Positions 25,801-36,237 of a DNA stretch of 64,000 nt are shown here, one piece after another. The position numbers and the translations under genes are program-made. Below the pieces are notes generated by a model. The model saw nothing but the letters and a program-made list of their open reading frames with translations. It ran no database searches and was not told the DNA's origin. Origin of the DNA: Breznakia pachnodae (GTDB lineage Bacteria > Bacillota_I > Bacilli_A > Erysipelotrichales > Erysipelotrichaceae); contig NZ_JAUSUR010000001.1 in NCBI RefSeq assembly GCF_030814225.1, positions 62,001-126,000 of the forward strand, written 5' to 3'. Numbering within the stretch: the first letter of the stretch is position 1; every line of letters begins with the position of its first letter.

Positions 25801-27456
25801 ATGGCATTAGATGGTTTAGTATTGTATCGAATCAGTGAAAAACTGAAGTTATTGCAACCTGCAAAGATTAATAAAATCCAACAAATTTCAAATGATGAAA
25901 TTATTTTTATATTACGTACACAAGGAAAAAATCATAAATTAATGATTTCGTGTCACAGTGTTTATAATCGTATTCACCTTACTGATAAAGAATATCAGAC
26001 AATGGAAATACCAAATAACTTTTTAATGGTACTAAGAAAACATATTGATCGTTCAATCGTCACAAACATTGATCAGTTAGGTCTTGATCGTATCTTAAAG
26101 ATTACCATTGAAGTGAAAGATGAATTAAGCGATTATCATAATTATTATTTATATGTAGAGTTAATGGGAAAATATGCCAATCTGATTTTGGTGAATGATG
26201 AAGATCGAATTGTGGATGCGTTAAAACGAATCCCTGCATTTGAGAACAATTCAAGAACGATTCATCCAGGTGCAGCTTATACATTACCAAAACCACACAT
26301 GGATAAAACTGATCCATTTCTGGCAACTGAATTCAATCCAGAAGAATCTCTGGTAAAACAATTCCATGGATTCTCGCCTTTGCTGAGTGATGAAGTAATG
26401 TATCGGATTAAACATGGTGAACAGTTCACTGAAATTATGAAAGAGATTAAAAATAGTGATGTATTATATCTTCATCATAAGCAAAATGATATTTTATATC
26501 ATCTGATTGAACTGAAACATCTAGAGCTTCCCTATGCAACCTATGAATTAATGGAAGCAATGGATCAGTTATATTATCAGAAAGAAGAAAAAGTTAGAAT
26601 TAAACAACAAAGTGGTGATATCTACAAAGTTGTAAGATATGAGTTAAAGAAGAATCGTAAGAAATTAGGTAAATTAATTCAAACCTTAGAGGATGCAAAT
26701 GAATTGGATAAGTATCGCATGTATGGAGATTTACTATATGCGTATGGTCAGTATCACAATCAACATTTAAAAGTATTGGAGCTTCCTAGTTTTGAAGATG
26801 AATCACTTGTTAAAATACCCCTTGATGATAAGATTGTGGTAAAACAAAACGCAAAGAAGTATTATCAAAAATACAATAAAAGTAAAACTGCACAGATTGA
26901 GGTTGCAAAGCAAATTGAAAAAACTGAAAGAATGATTCAATACTTTGAAAACATTGAAGTTCAACTTGATAGTATTTCATTAGAAGATGCAATTGAAATT
27001 AAAGAAGAACTATCAAATCAGGGGTTTATGAAGAAAACAGGTTATAAAATACGTAAAAAGAAAAAAGATGCAAAGCCTCACTTTCTTACATTACAGATTG
27101 ATGGTATTAATCTCTATGTTGGAAAAAATAATATTCAGAATGAATACATTACATTCAAACAAGCGAAAAAAGACGATACTTGGTTCCATGTGAAAGACAT
27201 GCATGGATCACATGTTGTCATTACAACTAGTGATCCTAGTGAGAAAGTGCTACGTATCGCAGCAATGCTTGCAGCATACTACTCGCAAGGAAAGGACTCT
27301 AGTAGTGTTCCAGTTAACTACTGTCTGATAAAGCAGTTAAAACGCCCGAATAAGGCTGCTATGGGATTTGTGACACTTACTAACTATAAAACTATTTATA
27401 TTGATCCGGATCGTGAAAAAGTAAGCAAGATTATTGATGAATATAAAGTGAATTAA
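25801..27456 (+). CDS. rqcH: RqcH (NFACT-family ribosome quality control factor)
   Basis: This 551-residue protein has the NFACT-N domain starting MALDGLVLYR with the tRNA-recognising Asp96-Arg97 pair (LGLDRIL), a coiled-coil middle (about 260-425), and the C-terminal NFACT-R domain (DDTWFHVKDMHGSHVVI; PNKAAMGFVTLTNYKTIYIDPD). RqcH binds obstructed 50S subunits with peptidyl-tRNA and adds C-terminal alanine tails. The older name is fibronectin-binding protein. Its stop codon overlaps that of the convergent phospholipase D-like gene. Confidence 0.95.
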   Translation: MALDGLVLYRISEKLKLLQPAKINKIQQISNDEIIFILRTQGKNHKLMISCHSVYNRIHLTDKEYQTMEIPNNFLMVLRKHIDRSIVTNIDQLGLDRILKITIEVKDELSDYHNYYLYVELMGKYANLILVNDEDRIVDALKRIPAFENNSRTIHPGAAYTLPKPHMDKTDPFLATEFNPEESLVKQFHGFSPLLSDEVMYRIKHGEQFTEIMKEIKNSDVLYLHHKQNDILYHLIELKHLELPYATYELMEAMDQLYYQKEEKVRIKQQSGDIYKVVRYELKKNRKKLGKLIQTLEDANELDKYRMYGDLLYAYGQYHNQHLKVLELPSFEDESLVKIPLDDKIVVKQNAKKYYQKYNKSKTAQIEVAKQIEKTERMIQYFENIEVQLDSISLEDAIEIKEELSNQGFMKKTGYKIRKKKKDAKPHFLTLQIDGINLYVGKNNIQNEYITFKQAKKDDTWFHVKDMHGSHVVITTSDPSEKVLRIAAMLAAYYSQGKDSSSVPVNYCLIKQLKRPNKAAMGFVTLTNYKTIYIDPDREKVSKIIDEYKVN

Positions 27457-28865
27457 ATTAAATACTGAAAAATTCTCGTGAAGATGGAAACAACATAAAT
27501 CACGAGTTTTTTTATCGGAGAAACTCTAAGTGCTTTGTTTTCTTCTTTACCATACGTACTATCATTTTCTAAATACAAACACTCGCTTTTAATACGATTT
27601 AATTTTGTTTTAAACATTTGGGTAAATGCCTCACTTTTAATAACTACCATCGTTTCTGTATCTAAGTGAATACTTCGATCATCAAGATTAAATGATCCGA
27701 TAATACTTGTATCATCATCTAATATAACGGATTTTCCATGGATTGATGATAAACTTTGATACTCATAAATATCTGCTTCTGTATTTGCAAATCTTTTACG
27801 ATAAGAATAGTAATTAGAAAAAGCAAGAATATTAGGTGTAGATGCCAATGAGTTTGTAATTATTTCGTAAGAGATATTCTTAGGCTTATTCTTCAACAAT
27901 TCTAATAAAAAGGCATTCCCACTCATATATGGTGTTTGAATAATCACTTTTTTCTTTGCTGTATGAATCAATTTCCTCAACTGATATGCAAGCCATGGTT
28001 CTTTCTTTTCATGAGTTGAAATTGGATTATGCAATAATATAATCTGGTCTACTGGATAAGCATTTTTTTCATAAGATGCTAAAGTTGCAGTAAATACATT
28101 TTGATTATAGTTATAAAAATGTTTTACTTCCTCTTTCCATTCCTGTTCAAAACGAATATAACGTTTTCTTTCCATCTTACTTTTTACTATTTTACTATCT
28201 TTATGATACCAAAGAGAATTCATATAGAGATTGATATCATTAAATATCTTGATTCCCTTTCGCTTATGGTAAATCATCACATCTCGATCATACGTTATCT
28301 TTCCTTTATATTCATTATTCGCAAAATACTTATCACCAATATTTCTTCCACCAATAATAAGATAATGATCATCAGCATTCATAAACTTATCATGTAGGAG
28401 CATATTCCATCCCCATGGTTTTAATAAAGAAAGTTTGTTATAGCGACAATATTCGATATTTTTATGAGTCAGTAAATAATTCATTATTTTTTTTGCTTTA
28501 TGATTAATTAAACCAACTTTCCCATCTAAAAGAATTCGTACACGAACACCACGATTTGCAGCATTTAGAACTTCCATCAGAAATACTTTTAGTGTTTCAC
28601 CATACTGAAAGGAATGATAGACAATATCAAGCTTTTTAGTTGCTGATTTAATCAAAGCTATTCTGGCATCAAAACTACCTTGTGGTTCTTCCAACAGAAC
28701 AACTTTGGCTCCTTTATTACTTGTCTGTGATTTTGGTATATGTAATGAGGCTTTGCTCTTTTTACTTACACGTTTAGGAAATGCAAGTGAAAACGTATTC
28801 ACAAGAATTGTAAATGAAAGATAAATAATAAAGATTAACTTAAAAAATCGCTTGTATAAATTCAT
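27453..28865 (-). CDS. phospholipase D-superfamily membrane protein (cardiolipin synthase-like)
   Basis: This 470-residue protein has an N-terminal membrane anchor (about 8-28) and two HKD motifs, HDKFMNADDHYLIIGGRN and HGKSVILDDDTSIIGSFN, both matching H-x-K-x4-D. Two HKD motifs form one active site that transfers phosphatidyl groups through a phosphohistidine. Candidate reactions are cardiolipin synthesis or phospholipid hydrolysis. The layout (single anchor, GG-N after the first motif) resembles ClsC-like proteins more than ClsA. The 3' end overlaps rqcH by three bases. Confidence 0.88.
   Translation of the reverse strand: MNLYKRFFKLIFIIYLSFTILVNTFSLAFPKRVSKKSKASLHIPKSQTSNKGAKVVLLEEPQGSFDARIALIKSATKKLDIVYHSFQYGETLKVFLMEVLNAANRGVRVRILLDGKVGLINHKAKKIMNYLLTHKNIEYCRYNKLSLLKPWGWNMLLHDKFMNADDHYLIIGGRNIGDKYFANNEYKGKITYDRDVMIYHKRKGIKIFNDINLYMNSLWYHKDSKIVKSKMERKRYIRFEQEWKEEVKHFYNYNQNVFTATLASYEKNAYPVDQIILLHNPISTHEKKEPWLAYQLRKLIHTAKKKVIIQTPYMSGNAFLLELLKNKPKNISYEIITNSLASTPNILAFSNYYSYRKRFANTEADIYEYQSLSSIHGKSVILDDDTSIIGSFNLDDRSIHLDTETMVVIKSEAFTQMFKTKLNRIKSECLYLENDSTYGKEENKALRVSPIKKLVIYVVSIFTRIFQYLI
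27475..27513 (+). terminator. rqcH terminator lying inside the convergent phospholipase D-like gene
   Basis: CTCGTG (27475-27480) and CACGAG (27501-27506) with a 20-nt loop are followed by seven T on the plus strand. It lies in the last 60 bases of the opposing coding sequence. Confidence 0.6.
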
Positions 28866-28947
28866 TACACTCCCTCCTATTCTTGGATAAACAGTCCTCT
28901 CTCTAATATAATTATATAATATAAATATATTATTTCAAATAGGCAAA

Positions 28948-28975
28948 CAAAAACTTGAACCAATTGATTCAAGTT
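28948..28975 (-). terminator. terminator of the pyrophosphatase gene
   Basis: AACTTGAA/TTCAAGTT (28952-28975) with an 8-nt loop, followed on the minus strand by TTTGTTTG. Confidence 0.75.
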
Positions 28976-28984
28976 TCATAATTA

Positions 28985-30598
28985 TTATTTAAGAAGTGAT
29001 GCAATTTTAGGAATAATTTGTTTCTTTCTGGAAACCAGACCTTCCATATAATTATCACCTGTTTCTTCATTCATAAATGAAGAACAGATTGCATTAGATA
29101 ACTTACCTGAGTAGATAAATTTACTTCCTTTTCCTTCCACATTCGAAAATGCCATCATTAATAAATCATACTTTAAGATTTCATTTTCCTGTTCAAGGAA
29201 TTGTTTAAATTCTTCCTCTATACTGGCGATGGTATCCATATCATAGATATAAGCCTGACCAATTGCCAACTGTTTACCTGCAATATCATACTCCTTAAAG
29301 TCAGTATATAGGATATCGCGGTTTGATTTTCCTTCAATTTTCGCACTTGCTTTGAACATTTCTGTTGCCAGTTCATCTAAGTCAATATCATATAACTTTG
29401 CAAATCCCTGTGCAATATCTTTATCCACTTCGGTACAAGTTGGTGAATGGAAATTCATTGTATCTGATATAATTGCACAACAGATAGCACCAGCAATTTC
29501 TCTAGGTGGCACAATATTGTGATCATTGTACATCATTCCAATAATGGTACATGTACTTCCAACATTCTGATTACGGAAGATAATAGGCTGACTCGTTTCA
29601 ATATCACCAATTCGGTGATGGTCAATAATCTCCATAATATTTCCATATTCAATATCATCAATACTTTGACTACGCTCATTGTGATCTAATAAAATAAGCT
29701 TTTTCTTTGAATATTTAAGAACATGGAATCTACCCATTGAACCAATCAGACGATCATTCATAAATACGGGATAGTTACGATATCTTGTCTTCAACATTTC
29801 TTTCGCTACATCTTCCACATATTCATTCCCATTGAATCGCTGAATCCCATTAATATCTGTCATAATCATCCCTACTGGAATACTACGATAAATCATTTGC
29901 AGGATTTTCATAATATTGTATTGTGTACGAATTAAGGTAACACCCATTTCCATTGCACGATCAATTACTTTATCACTTGGTATATAGCTTTCAGCAAGTG
30001 CTATAACCGCACAGCCTTTTTCCATACATGTAAGCATAATATCTTCATTGTCACTAAGAACCATAATGTTACCAACAATATCTCGTTCCATCAGTTTCTT
30101 ATCTGCAATACGAACATACCCACTTCTTGGTAAAGTTCCTTCATAAATAAAGTCACCTTTTAGTGAATGTACCAAATTAATCAGTGGTGTTTCTTTTAGT
30201 AAATCTTTTGTAATATTTAAATCCTGCATCTGGATTTTTGAAATATCCGATAATGTCGTAAGTCCAATTAACTCTTTATTGTCATTTACCACATATACTG
30301 TATGTGTATTATACTCTAAGCACAAATCCCATACACGACGTAATGTTGTGTTTGTGTCCACCTGAACAGCAGTATCTAAATCAATATCTCTTAATGCTGC
30401 TTTTGCACTTGTAATCAAATCTGGTTCTTCTAATTGGAATTTATCCAATACAAACCTTGATTCATTATTTATCTTTCCTAATCTACATGCCTTGGCCTGA
30501 ATACCTAACTCATTTATTAAATAAGCATAAGCGATAGCAGAACTGATAGAATCCGTATCTGGGTTCTTATGTCCTGTTATATAGATAATATCTTTCAT
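28985..30598 (-). CDS. ppaC: Mn-dependent inorganic pyrophosphatase with CBS and DRTGG domains
   Basis: This 537-residue family II pyrophosphatase has the DHH domain split by a regulatory insert. The N-terminal metal motif is GHKNPDTDSISSAIAY, then a CBS pair (about 75-125 and 245-300) flanks a DRTGG domain, then LLDHNERSQS and IIDHHRIGD, and a C-terminal DHHA2 domain. It hydrolyses PPi; in this subfamily adenine nucleotides bound to the CBS domains modulate activity. The ribosome binding site is AAAGGAG. Confidence 0.94.
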   Translation of the reverse strand: MKDIIYITGHKNPDTDSISSAIAYAYLINELGIQAKACRLGKINNESRFVLDKFQLEEPDLITSAKAALRDIDLDTAVQVDTNTTLRRVWDLCLEYNTHTVYVVNDNKELIGLTTLSDISKIQMQDLNITKDLLKETPLINLVHSLKGDFIYEGTLPRSGYVRIADKKLMERDIVGNIMVLSDNEDIMLTCMEKGCAVIALAESYIPSDKVIDRAMEMGVTLIRTQYNIMKILQMIYRSIPVGMIMTDINGIQRFNGNEYVEDVAKEMLKTRYRNYPVFMNDRLIGSMGRFHVLKYSKKKLILLDHNERSQSIDDIEYGNIMEIIDHHRIGDIETSQPIIFRNQNVGSTCTIIGMMYNDHNIVPPREIAGAICCAIISDTMNFHSPTCTEVDKDIAQGFAKLYDIDLDELATEMFKASAKIEGKSNRDILYTDFKEYDIAGKQLAIGQAYIYDMDTIASIEEEFKQFLEQENEILKYDLLMMAFSNVEGKGSKFIYSGKLSNAICSSFMNEETGDNYMEGLVSRKKQIIPKIASLLK

Positions 30599-30671
30599 AG
30601 ATTTTCTCCTTTATCTAATCATACTACAAAAAAATTACAGTACCAAATGAAAACCATAAACTCGCAAGTCC

Positions 30672-31190
30672 TTATTTGCGTTTTTTCACTTCTGTTGCAG
30701 GGATCCCTACAACACTTGTATTTGGTGGAACATCGTGGGTTACTACTGCATTTGCGCCAACTTTACTATTATCGCCCAAGGTAATATTTCCCAGTACTTT
30801 GGCACCCGCACCAACCATGACATTATTCCCTAATGTCGGATGACGCTTACAGCATTCCTTCCCTGTTCCTCCTAGCGTTACTCCATGATAGATTGTACAA
30901 TCATCACCAATAACTGCAGTTTCTCCTATTACTACACCCATACCATGATCAATTAGTAATCCTTTTCCAATCGTTGCACCTGGATGAATTTCAATCCCTA
31001 CCCAGAATCGTGCAATATTGGTTACAAAGCGTGCTAAAAAGTACAAATGTAATTTGTAGAGAAAATGAGCAATCCGATAGAAAAACAACGCTTTCATATG
31101 TGGATATAAAAGGATGATTTCAAAAGCTGAACGCGCAGCTGGATCACTTTGTTTTGTATGCCTAATATTTCTTCTAATCCCATTAAACAT
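30672..31190 (-). CDS. cysE: serine O-acetyltransferase
   Basis: This 172-residue protein has an N-terminal helical part and a left-handed beta helix of hexapeptide repeats ([65 protein letters not shown]). The catalytic His/Asp region [11 protein letters not shown] is intact. It is of the short EpsC/CysE length usual in Bacillota. It converts serine and acetyl-CoA to O-acetylserine for cysteine synthesis. No cysK is next to it. Confidence 0.94.
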   Translation of the reverse strand: MFNGIRRNIRHTKQSDPAARSAFEIILLYPHMKALFFYRIAHFLYKLHLYFLARFVTNIARFWVGIEIHPGATIGKGLLIDHGMGVVIGETAVIGDDCTIYHGVTLGGTGKECCKRHPTLGNNVMVGAGAKVLGNITLGDNSKVGANAVVTHDVPPNTSVVGIPATEVKKRK

Positions 31191-31277
31191 AAATTACTCC
31201 TAACGTATGTAATATTATGCCACAAATTCACAAAAAAGAACAGTAAAATAAAGTTCAAAATTATTGTTCATCAATAT

Positions 31278-31925
31278 TTAATATCCTAGATTTTCTTTCA
31301 CAAGTAAGACAGTAATTCTTCCTTTGTTCGGTGTCGTCTGTCTTTTTGTAACTGTATAAGTACTACAAATACGTTCTTCACTATAACATTCACTACATGT
31401 TCCAGTTATGGTACATGGCGTTTTGCGCTCTAAACGTTGTGCATTCATTGGTGCAGCTGTTGTCTCCAAACGTTTCATTGCATCCGGCAAAGAAACTACC
31501 AACTTGTTTTCACCAACTACGACAATTACCTTTTTAGGCCCATATGCCATTGCAGCTACACGATTCCCTGTTCCATCAATATTATATAATTCACCACTCT
31601 CGCTCACTGCATTGCTACTTGTTACATAATAATCACAAGTAAATGCCTTACGAAATATTTCATGTTGCTGCTCGCGGGTTATTCCCTCCTCATAACGATC
31701 CTCAAAGTAGATTGGCATCTCTCTAAACAAATCAATTAAACCAGCCTCAAATAGCGTCTGTGAGCCTCCTACACTCAATCTGCTATCAGCTTCAACTGTG
31801 TTTTTAAAATAGGAAACGACCTCATCAACATTATTTAGAATTATAGCATTCATATTATTTTTTTCTAACGCCTTTTTCGTACGTTCTAACTTAATATCCA
31901 TAATTTTTCTTACATTTTCATCCAT
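31278..31925 (-). CDS. single-domain LUD family protein (paralogue of 5845-6456)
   Basis: This 215-residue protein carries the same LUD core as the first copy (RLSVGGSQTLFEAGLIDLF, SSNAVSESGELYNIDGTGNRVAAMAYGPKKVIVVVG) and the same C-terminal C-x5-C-x2-C-x6-C cysteine motif and Gly-Tyr end. The start at 31925 follows GAGG by 8 nt; a GTG 9 nt upstream lies too close to the ribosome binding site. It stands alone, about 90 nt from cysE. Function is unknown beyond the family link to lactate/quinone-linked oxidation. Confidence 0.82.
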   Translation of the reverse strand: MDENVRKIMDIKLERTKKALEKNNMNAIILNNVDEVVSYFKNTVEADSRLSVGGSQTLFEAGLIDLFREMPIYFEDRYEEGITREQQHEIFRKAFTCDYYVTSSNAVSESGELYNIDGTGNRVAAMAYGPKKVIVVVGENKLVVSLPDAMKRLETTAAPMNAQRLERKTPCTITGTCSECYSEERICSTYTVTKRQTTPNKGRITVLLVKENLGY

Positions 31926-32098
31926 GACAATCACCTCATCACTATTATACCTTTTCTAAATCAAGATAAATAGATACCTCAGAAAAACTTTTCTATATTC
32001 TATTTTTAGTAAGAATGTTATAATAACATATAGAAGTAATAGGAATTAACATATTCAATCAATAGAATTTCATTATTCCTACTAGTGTTACTTCATAA

Positions 32099-32124
32099 AA
32101 TACTATCAAAATGATAATAGTATT
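32099..32124. repeat. inverted repeat upstream of the bactofilin gene
   Basis: AATACTAT (32099-32106) and ATAGTATT (32117-32124) with a 10-nt gap. It may be an operator or leader hairpin; no factor can be assigned. The remaining 31930-32169 gap shows nothing else I can name. Confidence 0.35.
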
Positions 32125-32169
32125 GAAAACGAATCGAGGGCAAATAACAATAAGGAGGAAGACAAGGTT

Positions 32170-32814
32170 ATGGGGTTCAATAGATTTAATCAAGATGATG
32201 ATTACAACAATGAATTAGAAAACAATGAACAAGGGCAAAACTCAGTCAGAGAAAGTTTCAGGGAAGAAGTTTCAATTTTTAGTGAAGGACTGATTATTGA
32301 AGGAAATGTAAGTGTGGAATCACCTTTAGTTATGAAAGGTAAAATCAACGGAAATCTTTTCTGTAAGCAATCAGTAGAATTAAAGGACAATGCTACAATC
32401 AGTGGAGATGTACATGCTGATTCATTAAATCTGGAAAGTGGCGAGATTTATGGAGATGTTACCATTTCCAATCAGATGACATTACGTAATGATACTTACA
32501 TCAAAGGTAATATCAAAGCTGATACATTGGATATCAATGGTAATGTTGAAGGAAATATTTATGCACAATCAGAGATTAGTTTCTCCAGTGATGCAAAAGT
32601 ACAAGGTGATGTTAGTGCTTTGTATATCAGTATTGAAAAAGGTGCTAAAATTTCAGGAGCTATGAATATTGGTGAAATGGCAAAAACACAAGAACCTGTA
32701 GTGGAAACACCTGTATATGAAGAACCTGTTGTCAGCGAAGAACCAGCTGTTGAGGAAACAGTTGAAGAAACGCAGGAACAAGAGATGGAAGAACAAAACG
32801 ATTCTTTATTTTAA
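32170..32814 (+). CDS. bactofilin-family cytoskeletal protein
   Basis: This 214-residue protein has a central right-handed beta-helix domain (about 35-165) with repeated IxGNVxxxSPLVMKGKINGNLFC-like turns (EGNVSVE, KGKINGN, SGDVHAD, YGDVTIS, KGNIKAD, EGNIYAQ, QGDVSA). It is flanked by a short acidic N-terminus and a low-complexity Glu/Val/Pro tail. Bactofilins polymerise without nucleotide and scaffold cell-shape or wall enzymes. AGGAGG precedes the ATG by 12 nt. It is monocistronic. Confidence 0.9.
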   Translation: MGFNRFNQDDDYNNELENNEQGQNSVRESFREEVSIFSEGLIIEGNVSVESPLVMKGKINGNLFCKQSVELKDNATISGDVHADSLNLESGEIYGDVTISNQMTLRNDTYIKGNIKADTLDINGNVEGNIYAQSEISFSSDAKVQGDVSALYISIEKGAKISGAMNIGEMAKTQEPVVETPVYEEPVVSEEPAVEETVEETQEQEMEEQNDSLF

Positions 32815-32836
32815 AATTAATTTAAGCAGAAACACG

Positions 32837-32868
32837 AATACTCCCTATAATCTGGGGAGTATTTTTTA
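32837..32868 (+). terminator. terminator of the bactofilin gene
   Basis: AATACTCCC/GGGAGTATT (32837-32845, 32855-32863) with a 9-nt loop, followed by TTTT. Confidence 0.85.
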
Positions 32869-32885
32869 CAATATATTTATGTTAA

Positions 32886-32894
32886 TGCTATAAT
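32886..32894 (+). promoter_or_regulatory. extended -10 element upstream of lepB
   Basis: TGCTATAAT with a leader of roughly 75 nt before the lepB ATG (GGTGGAG ribosome binding site). No clear -35 box. Confidence 0.5.
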
Positions 32895-32977
32895 ATGAAA
32901 ATAGTGTATAGTTCCCCTTTACTATATATGACAATAAAGAAGTAATTAGATTATAATAAAAAATAGGTGGAGACATA

Positions 32978-33538
32978 ATGAGCCAAACATCAAAAAAGCT
33001 ACATCAGCAAATAGATAGAAGTAAATTTTATATTGTACTATTAAATCTCTTGCGAATTGCATTAATTGGAGTAATTATTATTTTTACTATGCTTCATTAT
33101 GTTGTTAAACCACTACATATAAAAGGTAATAGTATGTACCCTGCGATTGAAAGTGGAGATACTGGAATTACTAGTATTATTAATGTTTCTATGGGAGATA
33201 TTAAACGCTTTGATATTGTTACTGTTTATAGTCCTAATGAAGATCGAAATTTAACCAAACGCATAATTGGATTACCAAATGAAACAATCGAATATAAAAA
33301 CGACAGTTTGTATATTAATGGGGAGTATGTAAGTGAAGACTTTCTTGATCAGGACTATGTCTCCACTCAGACAAATGATGGGAAAACATACTTCACCAAG
33401 GACTTTGGACCAATCAAATTAAAAGAAGATGAATACTTTATCTGTGGAGACAACAGAATTATTTCTGTTGATTCAAGAATACTTGGCCCATTTAAAGAGG
33501 AAGATATTCTAAGCATATATTTCTACAAAATCTATTAA
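32978..33538 (+). CDS. lepB: signal peptidase I
   Basis: This 186-residue type I signal peptidase has one N-terminal membrane helix (about 20-43), the catalytic Ser52 in GNSMYPAI and the catalytic Lys94 in TKRIIGLPNE, then box E CGDNRIISVDSR. It cleaves Sec signal peptides at the outer membrane face. This is the prokaryotic Ser-Lys type, distinct from the Ser-His SipW-type enzyme encoded at 50498-51007, so the window encodes both types. Confidence 0.95.
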   Translation: MSQTSKKLHQQIDRSKFYIVLLNLLRIALIGVIIIFTMLHYVVKPLHIKGNSMYPAIESGDTGITSIINVSMGDIKRFDIVTVYSPNEDRNLTKRIIGLPNETIEYKNDSLYINGEYVSEDFLDQDYVSTQTNDGKTYFTKDFGPIKLKEDEYFICGDNRIISVDSRILGPFKEEDILSIYFYKIY

Positions 33539-33567
33539 AAAGGATATCAAATTGATATCCTTTATTT
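33539..33567. terminator. bidirectional terminator between lepB and clpB
   Basis: AAAGGATATC (33539-33548) pairs with GATATCCTTT (33554-33563), with T-runs on either strand, between convergent genes. Confidence 0.8.
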
Positions 33568-33573
33568 ACCTTA

Positions 33574-36147
33574 TTAACTAATTACAGATGCTCCACGAAT
33601 CTCTGCAACATATTCATCTTTATCTTTATCATAATCAAGATAGATTACATCATCACTGTTGAATCCTTGTCCAATCATTTGTTTCGCAATTAATGTTTCA
33701 ATATTACGTTGAATGTAACGACGCATTGGACGTGCTCCAAATACTGGATCTACTCCTTGCTCTACAATCATATCGTAAACCTTCTTGCTGACATCTAAAT
33801 GAATATCTTTCTTTTCCAGACGAATCCGTAGTTCGTTCATGAATTTTCTTGCTACTTTCGCAAGCATTTCATTATCTAAAGCATTGAATACTACAATTTC
33901 ATCAATACGGTTCACAAATTCTGGTTTGAAGTAACGTTTTACTTCATTCATATAATTTGCTTTCATTTCAGATTTATCTGGATCAAATGCATATTGACTT
34001 CCTAGATTACTTGTCATAATTAAGATTGTATTCTTGAAATCAACCGTAACACCTTTTGAGTCAGTAATTCGTCCATCATCCAATATTTGCAATAACACAT
34101 TGAATACATCCGGATGTGCTTTTTCTACTTCATCAAACAATACAATTGAATATGGGTTTCTTCTTACTGCTTCGGTAAGTTGACCACCTTCATCGTATCC
34201 TACATATCCTGGAGGAGCACCAATTAAACGTGATACTGCATGTTTTTCCATGTACTCACTCATATCAATACGAATGATATGATCTTCCGAATCAAAGAGT
34301 TGTTCAGCTAATGCCTTTGCAACTTCCGTTTTACCAACCCCTGTAGGTCCTAAGAATAAGAAACTACCAATTGGTCTGTTTTCATCCTGAATCTGTGCTT
34401 TACTTCTTAAGATTGCATCACTTACTAATGTTAATGCTTCATCTTGTCCAACTACACGTTGTTCAAGTGTGTTCTTAAGTTCTAATAGTTTTTGTCGTTC
34501 ACTTTCTACCAAACGACTAACTTCAACTCCACTCCACTTAGATACGATATCAGCAATCTCTTCTTCCGTAACAGTTTCCGAAATTAAAGCACCATCTTTG
34601 TTTTTCTTTTCATCTTCTTTAATTGTTTTTTCCAAATTAGGAATTGTTTCATATTGAAGACGAGCCGCTTCTTCATAACGTCCGTCATTTTGAGCAGTTT
34701 CTAAATCTAATTTTGCTTTTTCTAATAATACTCTGGCTTTTTTAGATTCTTCCAACTCTGCTTTTTCATCATTCCATTTTGTGTATAATATATCTTTCTT
34801 ACCCTTTAATTCTTTTAATTCATCACGAATTACGCTAAGACGGTCTTTTGATTTTACATCTTTTTCATTTTTAAGTGCAGTTTCTTCAATTTCTAACTGC
34901 ATAATTTTACGCATTAATTCATCAATTTCTTGTGGCATTGAATCCATTTCAACACGTAAGTGTGCACAAGCCTCATCAATTAAGTCAATCGCTTTATCTG
35001 GTAAGAAACGATCTGTAATATAACGATTTGATAATACTGCACTTGAGATAATTGCCTCATCCAAAATCTTTACTCCATGGTAAGATTCAAAACGATCTTT
35101 TAGACCACGAAGAATTGCAATTGTATCTTCTACTGTAGGTTCTTCTACCTGTACCCTTTGAAAACGACGTTCTAAGGCAGCATCTTTTTCGATATACTTA
35201 CGGTATTCGTTAAATGTAGTTGCCCCAATACAACGTAATTCTCCACGTGCCAAGAGCGGTTTCAACAAGTTAGCTGCATCCATACTACCTTCTGTTTTAC
35301 CTGCACCTACCAAGTTGTGAATTTCATCAATAAACAGAATAATATTACCTTCTGCATTCTTTACTTCATCCAGTATTGCTTTCAGACGTTCTTCAAATTC
35401 TCCACGATACTTTGCACCTGCAATCAAAGAACCCATATCTAATTCTATTAATTTCTTTTCTTTCAAACCAAAAGGAACATCACCTTTCATGATTCGCCAT
35501 GCAATCCCTTCAACGATTGCGGTTTTACCAACACCTGGCTCCCCAATCAATACTGGATTGTTTTTTGTTTTTCTTGAAAGAATCTGAATTACGCGACGAA
35601 TTTCATCATCACGACCAATAACTGGATCAATCTTTCCATTCTTTACATCTTCAACCAAGTCACGTCCATATTTACTTAACGCTTCCAAGTTATTTTCTGC
35701 ATTTGGTGTATCCATCTCTTTACCACCTCTTCTCTCTAATTCTTGTTCGTATGCTTCTTTTTCTTTTAATTTAAATTGTTTTACCAATAACTTAGAGATA
35801 TAAGAATTATTAAACATCAAAGCAATCCACAGAGATGCACAACCCAAATAAGACTCATTGTGTTCTTCACTCCATTTCACTGCTTTCTCATAACTCTTGG
35901 CAACCTCATTTGATAATACTGGATCACCACTACTCTTTGCTATTTTTTCAAGCTCATCATCAATTAATACCAGAGCTTCTTGCTTATTAATATGTAGTCT
36001 ACGATATAGCCCATCTAATACATCACTTTCAAATAATTCCTTTAATAAGTGAATGGTATCCACACTTGCATGTGAAAGACTTTTCGCTAATTCTACGGAT
36101 TTCATAAATACTTCTTGTAGACTAGATGACATTTTTTCAAAGTTCAT
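33574..36147 (-). CDS. clpB: ATP-dependent disaggregase ClpB
   Basis: This 857-residue AAA+ chaperone has an N-domain (1-145, rather diverged), AAA1 with Walker A GEPGVGKT and Walker [12 protein letters not shown], the ClpB coiled-coil middle domain (about 400-520), and AAA2 with GPTGVGKT. The middle domain and the absence of a ClpP-binding loop separate it from ClpC. It rescues aggregates with DnaK/DnaJ/GrpE, encoded 6-11 kb away. The start at 36147 follows GGGGTG; the upstream ATG at 36162 has no ribosome binding site. Confidence 0.96.
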   Translation of the reverse strand: MNFEKMSSSLQEVFMKSVELAKSLSHASVDTIHLLKELFESDVLDGLYRRLHINKQEALVLIDDELEKIAKSSGDPVLSNEVAKSYEKAVKWSEEHNESYLGCASLWIALMFNNSYISKLLVKQFKLKEKEAYEQELERRGGKEMDTPNAENNLEALSKYGRDLVEDVKNGKIDPVIGRDDEIRRVIQILSRKTKNNPVLIGEPGVGKTAIVEGIAWRIMKGDVPFGLKEKKLIELDMGSLIAGAKYRGEFEERLKAILDEVKNAEGNIILFIDEIHNLVGAGKTEGSMDAANLLKPLLARGELRCIGATTFNEYRKYIEKDAALERRFQRVQVEEPTVEDTIAILRGLKDRFESYHGVKILDEAIISSAVLSNRYITDRFLPDKAIDLIDEACAHLRVEMDSMPQEIDELMRKIMQLEIEETALKNEKDVKSKDRLSVIRDELKELKGKKDILYTKWNDEKAELEESKKARVLLEKAKLDLETAQNDGRYEEAARLQYETIPNLEKTIKEDEKKNKDGALISETVTEEEIADIVSKWSGVEVSRLVESERQKLLELKNTLEQRVVGQDEALTLVSDAILRSKAQIQDENRPIGSFLFLGPTGVGKTEVAKALAEQLFDSEDHIIRIDMSEYMEKHAVSRLIGAPPGYVGYDEGGQLTEAVRRNPYSIVLFDEVEKAHPDVFNVLLQILDDGRITDSKGVTVDFKNTILIMTSNLGSQYAFDPDKSEMKANYMNEVKRYFKPEFVNRIDEIVVFNALDNEMLAKVARKFMNELRIRLEKKDIHLDVSKKVYDMIVEQGVDPVFGARPMRRYIQRNIETLIAKQMIGQGFNSDDVIYLDYDKDKDEYVAEIRGASVIS

Positions 36148-36178
36148 AATTTCACCCCACATCTTTTTTATTTATCGA

Positions 36179-36205
36179 TTGGCACTCTAACTCATTAAGT
36201 GCTAA
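36179..36205 (-). promoter_or_regulatory. CIRCE operator 1 of clpB (downstream of -10)
   Basis: On the plus strand TTGGCACTC-N9-AAGTGCTAA, close to the CIRCE consensus TTAGCACTC-N9-GAGTGCTAA bound by HrcA. It sits between the -10 box and the ribosome binding site. Confidence 0.85.
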
Positions 36206-36209
36206 TATT

Positions 36210-36237
36210 ATTATACTATCTTTATTAGCACTGTCAA
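36210..36237 (-). promoter_or_regulatory. promoter of clpB
   Basis: Minus-strand TTGACA (36232-36237), 16-nt spacer, TATAAT (36210-36215). The -35 lies within the second CIRCE and the first CIRCE lies just after the -10. Confidence 0.85.
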
